From Chloroflexota bacterium (GTDB taxonomy: Bacteria; Chloroflexota; Anaerolineae; JACRMK01): DNA of 5,393 nucleotides. The translations under genes were made by a program, and so were the position numbers. The stretch is from the NCBI GenBank assembly GCA_016200765.1, contig JACQEC010000222.1:1-5393 (forward strand), written 5' to 3'. The notes below the pieces were generated by a model. It ran no database searches and had not been told where the DNA came from. It worked only from the letters and a program-made list of their open reading frames with translations. Position 1 is the first letter of the stretch; every line of letters begins with the position of its first letter. Shown piece after piece: positions 1 to 5,373 of the stretch.

Positions 1-1215
1 AAGCCGCTGGATGCCGAGCGCGTGGCACTGCTCGAGGCGCTGGGCCGCGTGCTCGCAACCGACATCGCCGCCGACGCGAACATCCCGCCCTTTGACAACT
101 CGGCCATGGATGGCTATGCGGTGGTGGCTTCCGACACGGCGCGTCCACCGGTGTCTTTGCGAGTGATCGGCGATGCGGCGGCGGGCCAGATGACCGAGCG
201 CGCGGTGACGAGCGGCGCGGCCATTCGCATTATGACCGGCGCGCCGATGCCGCCGGGGGCGGACGCGGTCGTGCGCTTTGAGCAGACCAGCGAGGGGCTT
301 GGCGCGCAGGGGCACGGCACGAAGGATCGGGCGCAGGCGCAACGCGGTGCGGTGGTGCAGGTGTTTGCCGCCGTCCAGCCCGGAGACAGTGTGCGACGCG
401 CAGGCGAAGACGTGGCCTGCGGTCAAGCCGTGCTGGCGGCGGGCGTGGTGATACGCCCGCAGGAGATCGGGCTGTTGGCGGCGCTGGGCCATGCCTCCGT
501 TGCTGTGCATCGCAGGCCGCGCACGGTGATACTGGCGACGGGCGATGAGCTGGTCAGCATCCATGAACCCGTCACACCCGGCAAGATTCGGAACGTCAAC
601 GAGTACACGATGGCGGCGATGGTCAGGCGCTACGGCGGGGAGCCGATTTGCCTCGGCATCGCGCGCGACCAATTGGAGCATCTGAAGGCGAAGGTGAACG
701 AAGGGCTGGCGCACAACCCGGACTTGATGCTCACCTCGGCAGGTGTTTCCGTTGGCGACTACGACATGGTCAAAGAGGTGCTGGCGGAGGAAGGACGCAT
801 GGAGTTCTGGTCGGTCGCCATCAAGCCCGGCAAGCCGATGGCGTTTGGACAGGCGCGCGGCGTGCCCTTGATCGGTCTGCCGGGAAACCCGGTGGCGGCG
901 ATGGTTTCGTTTGAGCAGTTTGTGCGGCCGGCTTTGCTAAAGATGGCAGGGCGGCGCGAGTTGCGTAAGCCGACCATCAAGGCAGTGGCGCAAGAAGAGA
1001 TCCTGAACAGCGGGCGGCGGAGCTACGTGCGGGCGATTGTGGAGCGCCGGGGCCGTGATTACACGGTGCGCCCCGCCGGCGAGCAGGGTTCCGCAGTGCT
1101 CGTTTCGATGGTCAAGGCCAACAGCCTGCTGATTGTACCGGAAGGAGTTCAGCGCATTGAGGCAGGGCAACTCGTGGATGTGCAGATGCTGGACTGGAAC
1201 GAGGAGCACTTCTAG
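1..1215 (+). CDS. moeA: Molybdopterin molybdenumtransferase MoeA, 5'-truncated by the window edge
   Basis: MoeA inserts molybdate into adenylylated molybdopterin in the last cytoplasmic step of molybdenum cofactor synthesis. The frame is open from base 1; the in-frame GTG at 22 is not a convincing start because conserved MoeA-type sequence (PLDAERVALLEALGRVLA) already runs through it. About 15-25 N-terminal residues are probably missing; 404 codons remain, against a usual 400-430. Visible landmarks are FDNSAMDGYAV (91-123), the IMTGAPMPPGADAV segment (near 229-270), a GEDV motif (near 403-414), the molybdopterin-binding domain from RPRTVILATGDE (514 onward), TSAGVSVGDYD (733-765), KPGKP (823-837) and GLPGNP (874-891), then the C-terminal MoeA domain IV from about 970. 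The usual TSGGVSVGD motif reads TSAGVSVGD here, a mild substitution. No frameshift is seen. Family assignment is very secure; choice between MoeA paralogues (for example one serving tungsten) is not possible. Confidence 0.96.
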   Translation, partial: KPLDAERVALLEALGRVLATDIAADANIPPFDNSAMDGYAVVASDTARPPVSLRVIGDAAAGQMTERAVTSGAAIRIMTGAPMPPGADAVVRFEQTSEGLGAQGHGTKDRAQAQRGAVVQVFAAVQPGDSVRRAGEDVACGQAVLAAGVVIRPQEIGLLAALGHASVAVHRRPRTVILATGDELVSIHEPVTPGKIRNVNEYTMAAMVRRYGGEPICLGIARDQLEHLKAKVNEGLAHNPDLMLTSAGVSVGDYDMVKEVLAEEGRMEFWSVAIKPGKPMAFGQARGVPLIGLPGNPVAAMVSFEQFVRPALLKMAGRRELRKPTIKAVAQEEILNSGRRSYVRAIVERRGRDYTVRPAGEQGSAVLVSMVKANSLLIVPEGVQRIEAGQLVDVQMLDWNEEHF

Positions 1216-1216
1216 C

Positions 1217-1223
1217 AAGAGGG
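1217..1223 (+). promoter_or_regulatory. Ribosome binding site of the acidic-protein gene
   Basis: AAGAGGG lies 7 bases before the ATG at 1231 and immediately after the moeA stop codon (1213-1215). It supports the ATG at 1231 as the start and translation of the small gene from a moeA transcript. Confidence 0.6.
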
Positions 1224-1230
1224 TACCCCT

Positions 1231-1536
1231 ATGACTCGTATCATCTGCCGATATGATGCGTGCATATTTTGGCGAGACTCGCTGTGTACTGCCAAAGAAA
1301 TTGAGTACGATCCAGACCAGGGCTGTCTGACGGCGCAGGATCGCGACGAGTACGTGGGCTTGCTCGACGACGAAGAAGAGGAGTGGGACGAGGACGAAGA
1401 GCTCGAGGCTGACGAGGAAGCAAAGTTGGAGGAGGACGAACCGGACGAAGAGGAACTCGAGGAAGATGACGACGAATTCTCACTCAACGGCGACGTTGAG
1501 GAGGACGAGGAGTACGAGGAAGAAGATCAATCATAA
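1231..1536 (+). CDS. Small four-cysteine protein with a very acidic C-terminal tail
   Basis: Predicted 101-residue cytoplasmic protein with no signal peptide or membrane segment. Residues 1-34 carry four cysteines (C6, C11, C19, C32; spacing C-x4-C-x7-C-x12-C) in a context CRYDACIFWRDSLCTAKEI that resembles the short DUF1540-type cysteine modules, which suggests metal binding; this is a resemblance by eye, not a search. Residues 46-99 form a low-complexity tail: 39 of 54 residues are Asp or Glu, with one Lys. The gene starts 15 bases after moeA and has its own Shine-Dalgarno, so it is probably co-transcribed with moeA. The reading frame is supported by the RBS, the cysteine pattern and a clean TAA stop; the tail itself could come from repeat expansion of GAG/GAC/GAA codons. 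The function is unknown; metal handling, nucleic-acid mimicry or a chaperone-like acidic tail are only possibilities. The link to molybdenum metabolism is inference from position. Confidence 0.8.
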   Translation: MTRIICRYDACIFWRDSLCTAKEIEYDPDQGCLTAQDRDEYVGLLDDEEEEWDEDEELEADEEAKLEEDEPDEEELEEDDDEFSLNGDVEEDEEYEEEDQS

Positions 1537-1578
1537 GCCGCCGTTGTTCGGCGTGCGAGTTCGGCACGGTTTCGGAAT

Positions 1579-1628
1579 AACCGCCCAGCATCCTTCGACA
1601 GGCTCCCTTCGACAGGCTCAGGGCGGTT
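1579..1628 (+). terminator. Stem-loop between the acidic gene and the aminotransferase gene (possible terminator or dispersed repeat)
   Basis: AACCGCCC (1579-1586) pairs perfectly with GGGCGGTT (1621-1628), giving an 8-bp stem around a 34-base loop; an alternative inner pairing is CCCT (1605-1608) with AGGG (1620-1623). The 3' arm runs into TTTCATTTGT, which is only moderately T-rich. It lies 43 bases after the acidic gene and 24 before the next start, so it could end the moeA transcript. The long loop and weak T-tract make a plain dispersed repeat equally likely. Confidence 0.4.
1592..1619 (+). repeat. Tandem duplication of a 14-base unit
   Basis: CCTTCGACAGGCTC occurs twice, perfectly and back to back (1592-1605 and 1606-1619), followed by AGGGCGG. 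The core TTCGACAGGCTCAGGG resembles short intergenic repeats that I recall as common in environmental bacterial genomes, Chloroflexota among them; that recollection is not checked. The pair forms the loop of the 1579-1628 stem. Confidence 0.8.
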
Positions 1629-1638
1629 TCATTTGTCT

Positions 1639-1647
1639 GAAGAGGGG
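1639..1647 (+). promoter_or_regulatory. Strong ribosome binding site of the aminotransferase gene
   Basis: GAAGAGGGG ends 5 bases before the ATG at 1653. It is a good purine-rich Shine-Dalgarno and fixes that start; the protein from there begins with a normal N-terminal helix for the family. Confidence 0.65.
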
Positions 1648-1652
1648 AACTG

Positions 1653-2987
1653 ATGAGCAACCCGATTGTTGAGCGTTACATCGCTGAAAACCAGACCTCG
1701 CGCGCCCTGCACGAGAAGGCCGCGACCCTGATGCCCGGCGGGATAACCCACGACGTGCGCCGGCAGGACCCGTTTCCGCTGTACATCACGCGCGGCGCCG
1801 GGGCGCGCAAGTGGGATGCCGACGGGCACGAGTTGATTGACTACGGGATGGGGCATGGCGCGCTGATACTGGGCCACAACCACCCGGCGGTGACGCGCGC
1901 GGTCGCCGAGCAACTCCGTGACGGCACGCACTTCAGCGCAAGCCATCCGCTGGAGATTGCGTGGGCGGAGCGCGTCACGCGCTTGATTCCGTCTGCCGAA
2001 CTGGTGCGCTTTACAGCGTCCGGAACCGAGGCGACGATGATGGCGATGCGGCTCGCGCGCGCGCACACGGGGCGCGAACACATCTTGAGGTTTGAAGGGC
2101 ACTTCCACGGCTGGAACGATTACGCCAGCATCGGCTCGGCATCGCCCAGCGCCAACAAGATGCCGGGGATTCCCGAAAGCGTTCGCGACTCCATGCTCAC
2201 CGTGCCGCACGATCTGAGCGTGGTCGAGGATGCGCTCAAGTCCGGCGGTGTGGCGGGCATCATTCTGGAGCCGACGGGCGCTTCGTGGTTCACGGTGCCA
2301 CTGCCGGCCGGTTTCCTGCAGGGCTTGCGCGATCTGGCGACACGTTATGATGTGGTCCTGATCTTTGATGAAGTGATTGGCGGCTTTCGCTGGTCGCCGG
2401 GCGGGGTGCAGGCCAAGGTCGGCGTGACGCCTGACTTGACCACGCTCGCGAAGATTCTGGCGGGCGGCCTGCCGGGCGGCGCCGTGGCGGGCAAGCGCGA
2501 GATTATGGATCAACTGCGCTTCAGGGACAAGGCCTGGAATGTCGAGCACAAGATTCTGCACAACGGCACGTTCAATGCGAATCCCCTGTCGGCGGCGGCG
2601 GCGATTGCGTGCCTCGATACGATTGCCGACGGCAAAGTGCAGGCGTTCGCCGACGCGCAGGCCGCAAAATTGCGCGCGGGATTTAATCGGATTCTCAACG
2701 AATTGGAAGTGGAAGGCGCGGCGTGGGGCGAAAGCTCGGTCTTCCACCTGATTCTCGGCGTGCCGGTGCCGGCGCGGCCTGACGGTGACTTGCGAGACCC
2801 GCAGATGCCCGCCGATGTTCTTAAGGCGGGGTCTGCTCCAGTGATTGATCAGGCCCTGACGCTTGCGATGCTGGCGGAAGGCGTGCACATGGGCAGTCTC
2901 GCGCACGACGATGCGGTGGTTGACGACACCCTGCGCGCGTTCCGAAACTCGCTCGCGCGGATGCAAGAATTGAAACTTGTGTCGTAA
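1653..2987 (+). CDS. Class III PLP aminotransferase, glutamate-1-semialdehyde aminomutase-like
   Basis: A 444-residue cytoplasmic fold-type I PLP enzyme, full length for the group (about 420-460). In order: N-terminal MPGGITHDVR (27-36); the segment around LILGHNHP (71-78); SGTEA (123-127), which holds the cofactor phosphate; FEGHFHGWND (147-156), whose aromatic stacks on the ring; IFDEVIGGFR (237-246) with D239 facing the pyridine nitrogen; TTLAKILAGGLPGG (263-276) with K267 as the predicted Schiff-base lysine; and NGTFNANPL (304-312). The sequence sits close to HemL, but two hallmarks differ: the N-terminal GGVNSPVR-type motif reads GGITHDVR, and the C-terminal PSxFEA-like motif of true HemL is replaced by MGSLAHDDA (412-420). 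I therefore call it a HemL-like aminotransferase or aminomutase of unknown substrate, not heme-pathway HemL. It is followed after 32 bases by a dehydrogenase that also acts on amino compounds, probably in one operon. Confidence 0.92.
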   Translation: MSNPIVERYIAENQTSRALHEKAATLMPGGITHDVRRQDPFPLYITRGAGARKWDADGHELIDYGMGHGALILGHNHPAVTRAVAEQLRDGTHFSASHPLEIAWAERVTRLIPSAELVRFTASGTEATMMAMRLARAHTGREHILRFEGHFHGWNDYASIGSASPSANKMPGIPESVRDSMLTVPHDLSVVEDALKSGGVAGIILEPTGASWFTVPLPAGFLQGLRDLATRYDVVLIFDEVIGGFRWSPGGVQAKVGVTPDLTTLAKILAGGLPGGAVAGKREIMDQLRFRDKAWNVEHKILHNGTFNANPLSAAAAIACLDTIADGKVQAFADAQAAKLRAGFNRILNELEVEGAAWGESSVFHLILGVPVPARPDGDLRDPQMPADVLKAGSAPVIDQALTLAMLAEGVHMGSLAHDDAVVDDTLRAFRNSLARMQELKLVS

Positions 2988-3006
2988 CTGCCCGCCGCGA
3001 AAGCGT

Positions 3007-3014
3007 AAGAGGAG
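3007..3014 (+). promoter_or_regulatory. Ribosome binding site of the dehydrogenase gene
   Basis: AAGAGGAG ends 5 bases before the ATG at 3020, inside the 32-base gap after the aminotransferase stop. No terminator-like hairpin is seen in that gap, which fits co-transcription. Confidence 0.65.
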
Positions 3015-3019
3015 ACTCA

Positions 3020-4015
3020 ATGATACGAGTAGTGCATTACGGACTTGGGCCAATCGGTGTGGGCGTGGCGCGCCTGATTGCGAGCCGCAAAGACATGCAG
3101 ATCGTCGGCGCGATTGACATTGACCCACAGAAGGTCGGGAGGGACTTTGCGGAACTGCTGGGACGGTCCGAGCCGCTGGGGGTGAGCATCAGCGGCGACG
3201 CCCAGCGCGTGCTGACCACCAGCGGAGCGCAAATTGTGGTGTTGACGACCTCGTCGTCACTCAAGCGCATTACCGGCCAGATACGGCAAATCGTCGAGTG
3301 CGGCTCGAGCGTCATCTCGACGTGCGAAGAGCTGTCTTACCCGCCGGCGGGCAATGCCGACCGGGTGGCTGATCTGGACGCGCTGGCGAAAAAGCACGGT
3401 GTGGCGATCTACGGCACCGGCGTCAACCCGGGCTATGTGATGGATGCCCTGCCGTTGATGCTGACCGTGCCCTGCGCGGAGGTGAAGCGCATCCGTGTCG
3501 AGCGTGTGGTGGACGCCGGCAAACGGCGCCTGCCGCTACAGCAGAAAGTGGGCGCGGGCATGACCCGGCCGCAGTTTCAGCAGAAGGTGGACGACGGTTC
3601 CGTGCGCCATGTGGGACTGCGCGAATCCGCGACGATGATTGCCAACTCGCTCGGCTGGACATTGAGCCAGTACACCGAGCAGATCGAGCCGGTGATGGCC
3701 GAGCGAGAAGTGGTCACGCCGTATCTCACCGTGAAGCCGGGCGAGGTGGCGGGCGTGCATCAGATCGGCACGGGCTTTGTGGATGGGCAGGCGCTGGTCA
3801 CGCTGGATATCGCGATGTACGTGGGGGCGCAAGAGGCGCATGACACGATATGGATTGAGGGCACGCCCAACGTGCAGACGACCATCATCGGCGGTCTGCA
3901 CGGCGACGTGGCGACCGCGGCGATTGTCGTGAATTCCATCCCGCGGATCTTGAGCGCTCCGCCGGGGTTGTGGACGCCGAATGATTTGCCGATACCGCAC
4001 TGGCGGCGGCCGTAG
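3020..4015 (+). CDS. NAD(P)-dependent amino-acid dehydrogenase of the DapB / 2,4-diaminopentanoate dehydrogenase type
   Basis: A 331-residue soluble oxidoreductase. The N-terminal Rossmann fold opens with VVHYGLGPIGVGVA (4-17; glycines 8, 10, 13 and 15), followed by strand-end acidic residues at AIDIDP (31-36), where D33 is a candidate for binding the NAD ribose. Next come VISTCEELSYP (98-108) and GTGVNPGYVMD (132-142), the segment that marks this dihydrodipicolinate-reductase-like group; the C-terminal part includes RHVGLRES (196-203), KPGEVAGVHQIGTGFVDG (239-256) and a closing GLHGDVATAAIVVNSIP (292-308). Order of motifs and length agree closely with 2,4-diaminopentanoate dehydrogenase (Ord) of clostridial ornithine fermentation, as I remember that family. 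However, no ornithine aminomutase or thiolase genes are present here, so the exact substrate is open. It is shorter in motif terms than, and unlike, true DapB of lysine synthesis. The upstream aminotransferase suggests a shared amino-acid pathway. Confidence 0.88.
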   Translation: MIRVVHYGLGPIGVGVARLIASRKDMQIVGAIDIDPQKVGRDFAELLGRSEPLGVSISGDAQRVLTTSGAQIVVLTTSSSLKRITGQIRQIVECGSSVISTCEELSYPPAGNADRVADLDALAKKHGVAIYGTGVNPGYVMDALPLMLTVPCAEVKRIRVERVVDAGKRRLPLQQKVGAGMTRPQFQQKVDDGSVRHVGLRESATMIANSLGWTLSQYTEQIEPVMAEREVVTPYLTVKPGEVAGVHQIGTGFVDGQALVTLDIAMYVGAQEAHDTIWIEGTPNVQTTIIGGLHGDVATAAIVVNSIPRILSAPPGLWTPNDLPIPHWRRP

Positions 4016-4078
4016 GGCGTGGCGGGTTGAGGGTCCCGCGTTGCGCGTTTACCGCCGAGGGCGCGGAATCAATTTTTG

Positions 4079-4128
4079 ATTTCAGATTTGAGATTTTTCG
4101 CGCAGCGTGCCAATCTCAAATCTAAAAT
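4079..4128. repeat. AT-rich hairpin between converging genes
   Basis: Arms 4079-4095 (ATTTCAGATTTGAGATT) and 4112-4128 (AATCTCAAATCTAAAAT) pair at 16 of 17 positions, the one mismatch being C4083/A4124, around a 16-base loop that can itself form GCGC/GTGC. The AT-rich arms contrast sharply with the GC-rich surroundings. Because it lies between a gene reading rightward (ending 4015) and one reading leftward (ending 4330), it might help terminate both transcripts, but it lacks a GC-rich stem base followed by a clean T-tract. Confidence 0.75.
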
Positions 4129-4141
4129 TACAAGTCTCGGC

Positions 4142-4151
4142 GTTCTCTGCG
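4142..4151 (+). repeat. Left copy of probable target-site duplication
   Basis: GTTCTCTGCG directly abuts the left inverted repeat of the 4152-4295 element and matches GTTCTCCGCG at 4296-4305 in 9 of 10 bases. Confidence 0.6.
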
Positions 4152-4203
4152 CAGGGCACCTCAAAAGTCTCTGGACAAGCTGGCAGGATTCCGCTCCTCG
4201 CTC

Positions 4204-4227
4204 GTGGCGGATAGCCATATCCGCCAC
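4204..4227. repeat. Perfect hairpin 1 inside the MITE-like element
   Basis: GTGGCGGATA (4204-4213) and TATCCGCCAC (4218-4227) form a perfect 10-bp stem with the four-base loop GCCA. The stem has no following T-tract on either strand. Confidence 0.85.
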
Positions 4228-4233
4228 TGAGGG

Positions 4234-4257
4234 CCGCTGGATTTGACAATCCAGCGG
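4234..4257. repeat. Perfect hairpin 2 inside the MITE-like element
   Basis: CCGCTGGATT (4234-4243) and AATCCAGCGG (4248-4257) form a perfect 10-bp stem with the four-base loop TGAC. It lies six bases from hairpin 1 and has the same stem and loop lengths but an unrelated sequence. Confidence 0.85.
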
Positions 4258-4295
4258 GAGCGAACTTCGTCACTAACAACTTTTGAGGAGCCCTG

Positions 4296-4305
4296 GTTCT
4301 CCGCG
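4296..4305 (+). repeat. Right copy of probable target-site duplication
   Basis: GTTCTCCGCG directly follows the right inverted repeat of the 4152-4295 element and matches 4142-4151 in 9 of 10 bases. Confidence 0.6.
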
Positions 4306-4329
4306 TGCTCGGCGGTGAAGGATGAGGTG

Positions 4330-5373
4330 CTAGAATTCTCGTTGGGTCAAGGAGGCGGCTAGCGAGAGCATGCGCTCGACCGCGCGTGTGGATGCTAGTG
4401 CGGAGGCGGGAATCTGGAGCAGGTTGGTGATCGCCTGCCGGTGGTGTTTTTCCACCTCCAAGCGGGCCTGGGCGCGGGTGCCGGCTTGATCCATCAATCG
4501 CATCACCTCGCTAACATCGCCATCGCTTATCTGGGCGCAGTTAAATAGTGACTGGATGGCCGCGGCGAGCGCGCCGCCTTGCGCCTGCGCGATCACAATC
4601 GGCAGGCTCTTCTTCTTCTTTCTCAAATCGGCTCCGGCCGGCTTGCCTGTGACCGCGCTATCGCCCCAGAGACCGAGGATGTCGTCGGTCATCTGGAACG
4701 CCATGCCGAGTTCCAGGCCGAATTGATGAGCGTGGGCGATCACCTCGTCGTCGGCGGTCGCAACGGCGGCGCCGATAGCTGTGGCCGCGCCGAGCAGGGC
4801 CGCCGTCTTGCCGGCGATCATCTGTCGGTAGTAGTCCAGCCCCGCGGTGGTCATCTCCTCGCCGCGCATGTCCAAATACTGACCCTCAACCAATTGAACA
4901 CAGGCCCGCTGAAAGATGCCGAGACAGCGCAAGACGCGGTCGGCAGGAAGCCCGCGCCCGCTGATCCTTAGCAATTCGACCTGCGCCAGCGCGAAGAGCG
5001 CGTCGCCGGCGTTGATGGCCTGCGGAACGCCGACGAGCGCCCACAAGGTTGGCCGATGCCGCCGCGTGCGGTCGCCATCCTGAATGTCATCATGCACGAG
5101 CGAGAAGTTGTGCAGGATTTCAACTGCGGCCGCCGCCGGAAGCGCAGACTCGTAGCGGCCGGCGAGCGCCTCGCAGACGAGAAGGCAGAAGACGGGGCGC
5201 AGGCGCTTGCCTGTGTCGGCGCGCGCGGGTTGAAAGCGCTCGTCGGCCCAGCCCAGATGGTAAAGCATCATCTTGTAGAAGTCGGCCAGCGGGGGGTTCG
5301 CGCTCTGGACGGCGGAGCGCATCTCGGCGTCAACGGCCTGCAAGTAGGGGGAAATATCCGGCGACATTGGCAT
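4330..5373 (-). CDS. Short-chain trans-polyprenyl diphosphate synthase (probably farnesyl/geranylgeranyl)
   Basis: A 347-residue all-helical cytoplasmic prenyltransferase that condenses isopentenyl diphosphate with allylic diphosphates, giving precursors of carotenoids, quinone tails or other isoprenoids. Motifs in order: TGKRLRP (54-60, diphosphate binding), first Asp-rich motif DDIQD (95-99) followed by RTRRHRP (102-108), a GKT segment (188-190), QMTDDILGLWGD (227-238) as second Asp-rich motif, and TGKPAGADLRKKKKSLP (242-258). The second motif reads DDILG rather than DDxxD, a variant I recall in related bacterial synthases. F90, five residues before the first motif, is bulky at the position that limits chain length in archaeal-type enzymes, so C15-C20 products are favoured over long chains; this is inference. 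Start is uncertain: ATG at 5373 or ATG at 5367 (MPM), neither with a clear Shine-Dalgarno, and the frame stays open to the window edge. It converges on the dehydrogenase gene, so it is a separate unit. Confidence 0.93.
   Translation of the reverse strand: MPMSPDISPYLQAVDAEMRSAVQSANPPLADFYKMMLYHLGWADERFQPARADTGKRLRPVFCLLVCEALAGRYESALPAAAAVEILHNFSLVHDDIQDGDRTRRHRPTLWALVGVPQAINAGDALFALAQVELLRISGRGLPADRVLRCLGIFQRACVQLVEGQYLDMRGEEMTTAGLDYYRQMIAGKTAALLGAATAIGAAVATADDEVIAHAHQFGLELGMAFQMTDDILGLWGDSAVTGKPAGADLRKKKKSLPIVIAQAQGGALAAAIQSLFNCAQISDGDVSEVMRLMDQAGTRAQARLEVEKHHRQAITNLLQIPASALASTRAVERMLSLAASLTQREF

Larger units (their letters stand above)
4152..4295. mobile_element. MITE-like non-autonomous element, 144 bp
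   Basis: Terminal inverted repeats CAGGGCACCTCAAAAGT (4152-4168) and ACTTTTGAGGAGCCCTG (4279-4295) are complementary at 16 of 17 positions (mismatch A4158/A4289). Both ends abut a near-identical 10-base direct repeat (4142-4151 and 4296-4305, 9 of 10), as expected of a target-site duplication. Removing the element plus one flanking copy restores the 9-base heptamer spacing of the host repeat, which is independent support for insertion. The interior has no convincing gene and carries two perfect 10-bp hairpins (4204-4227 and 4234-4257); bases 4192-4196 can pair with 4258-4262 to enclose both in a three-way junction. A duplication of 9-12 bases would fit mobilisation by an IS4-like DDE transposase, but the family is not determined. 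A structured repeat of another kind, or an RNA-forming element, remains possible. Confidence 0.65.
4048..4319. repeat. Palindromic intergenic repeat with inverted 12-17-base ends, interrupted by an inserted element
   Basis: The outer ends mirror each other: TTTACCGCCGAG (4048-4059) matches the reverse complement of CTCGGCGGTGAA (4308-4319) at 11 of 12 positions, and 4051-4067 matches the reverse complement of 4300-4316 at 15 of 17. The ends are made of a heptamer CTCnGCG spaced every 9 bases (4136-4142, 4145-4151, 4299-4305, 4308-4314), and in inverted orientation at 4053-4059. The centre is the AT-rich hairpin at 4079-4128. The right half is split by the element at 4152-4295. This repeat fills most of the 314-base gap between two converging genes (4016-4329); I see no gene in that gap. 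Confidence 0.65.

Noticed and set aside
22..24. GTG as the start codon of moeA
   Set aside because: Conserved MoeA N-terminal sequence already lies upstream of it in frame, and the gene runs off the window edge.
1212..1487. Minus-strand open frame with a poly-Ser tract
   Set aside because: The serines are the reverse reading of the GAG/GAC-rich acidic tail; the plus-strand gene has an RBS and a meaningful cysteine module.
1629..3128. Long 499-codon open frame on the minus strand
   Set aside because: It is antisense to the well-supported aminotransferase gene and is rich in Arg and His with no domain pattern, as expected for a GC-rich shadow frame.
4022..4039. GCGGG/CCCGC hairpin just after the dehydrogenase stop as a terminator
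   Set aside because: The stem is only 5 bp with an 8-base loop and is not followed by a T-tract, so it is not strong enough to call.
4082..4279. Open frame of 65 codons on the minus strand in the intergenic region
   Set aside because: It runs through the MITE-like element and the AT-rich hairpin, so its residues are dictated by inverted repeats; there is no Shine-Dalgarno and no recognisable domain.
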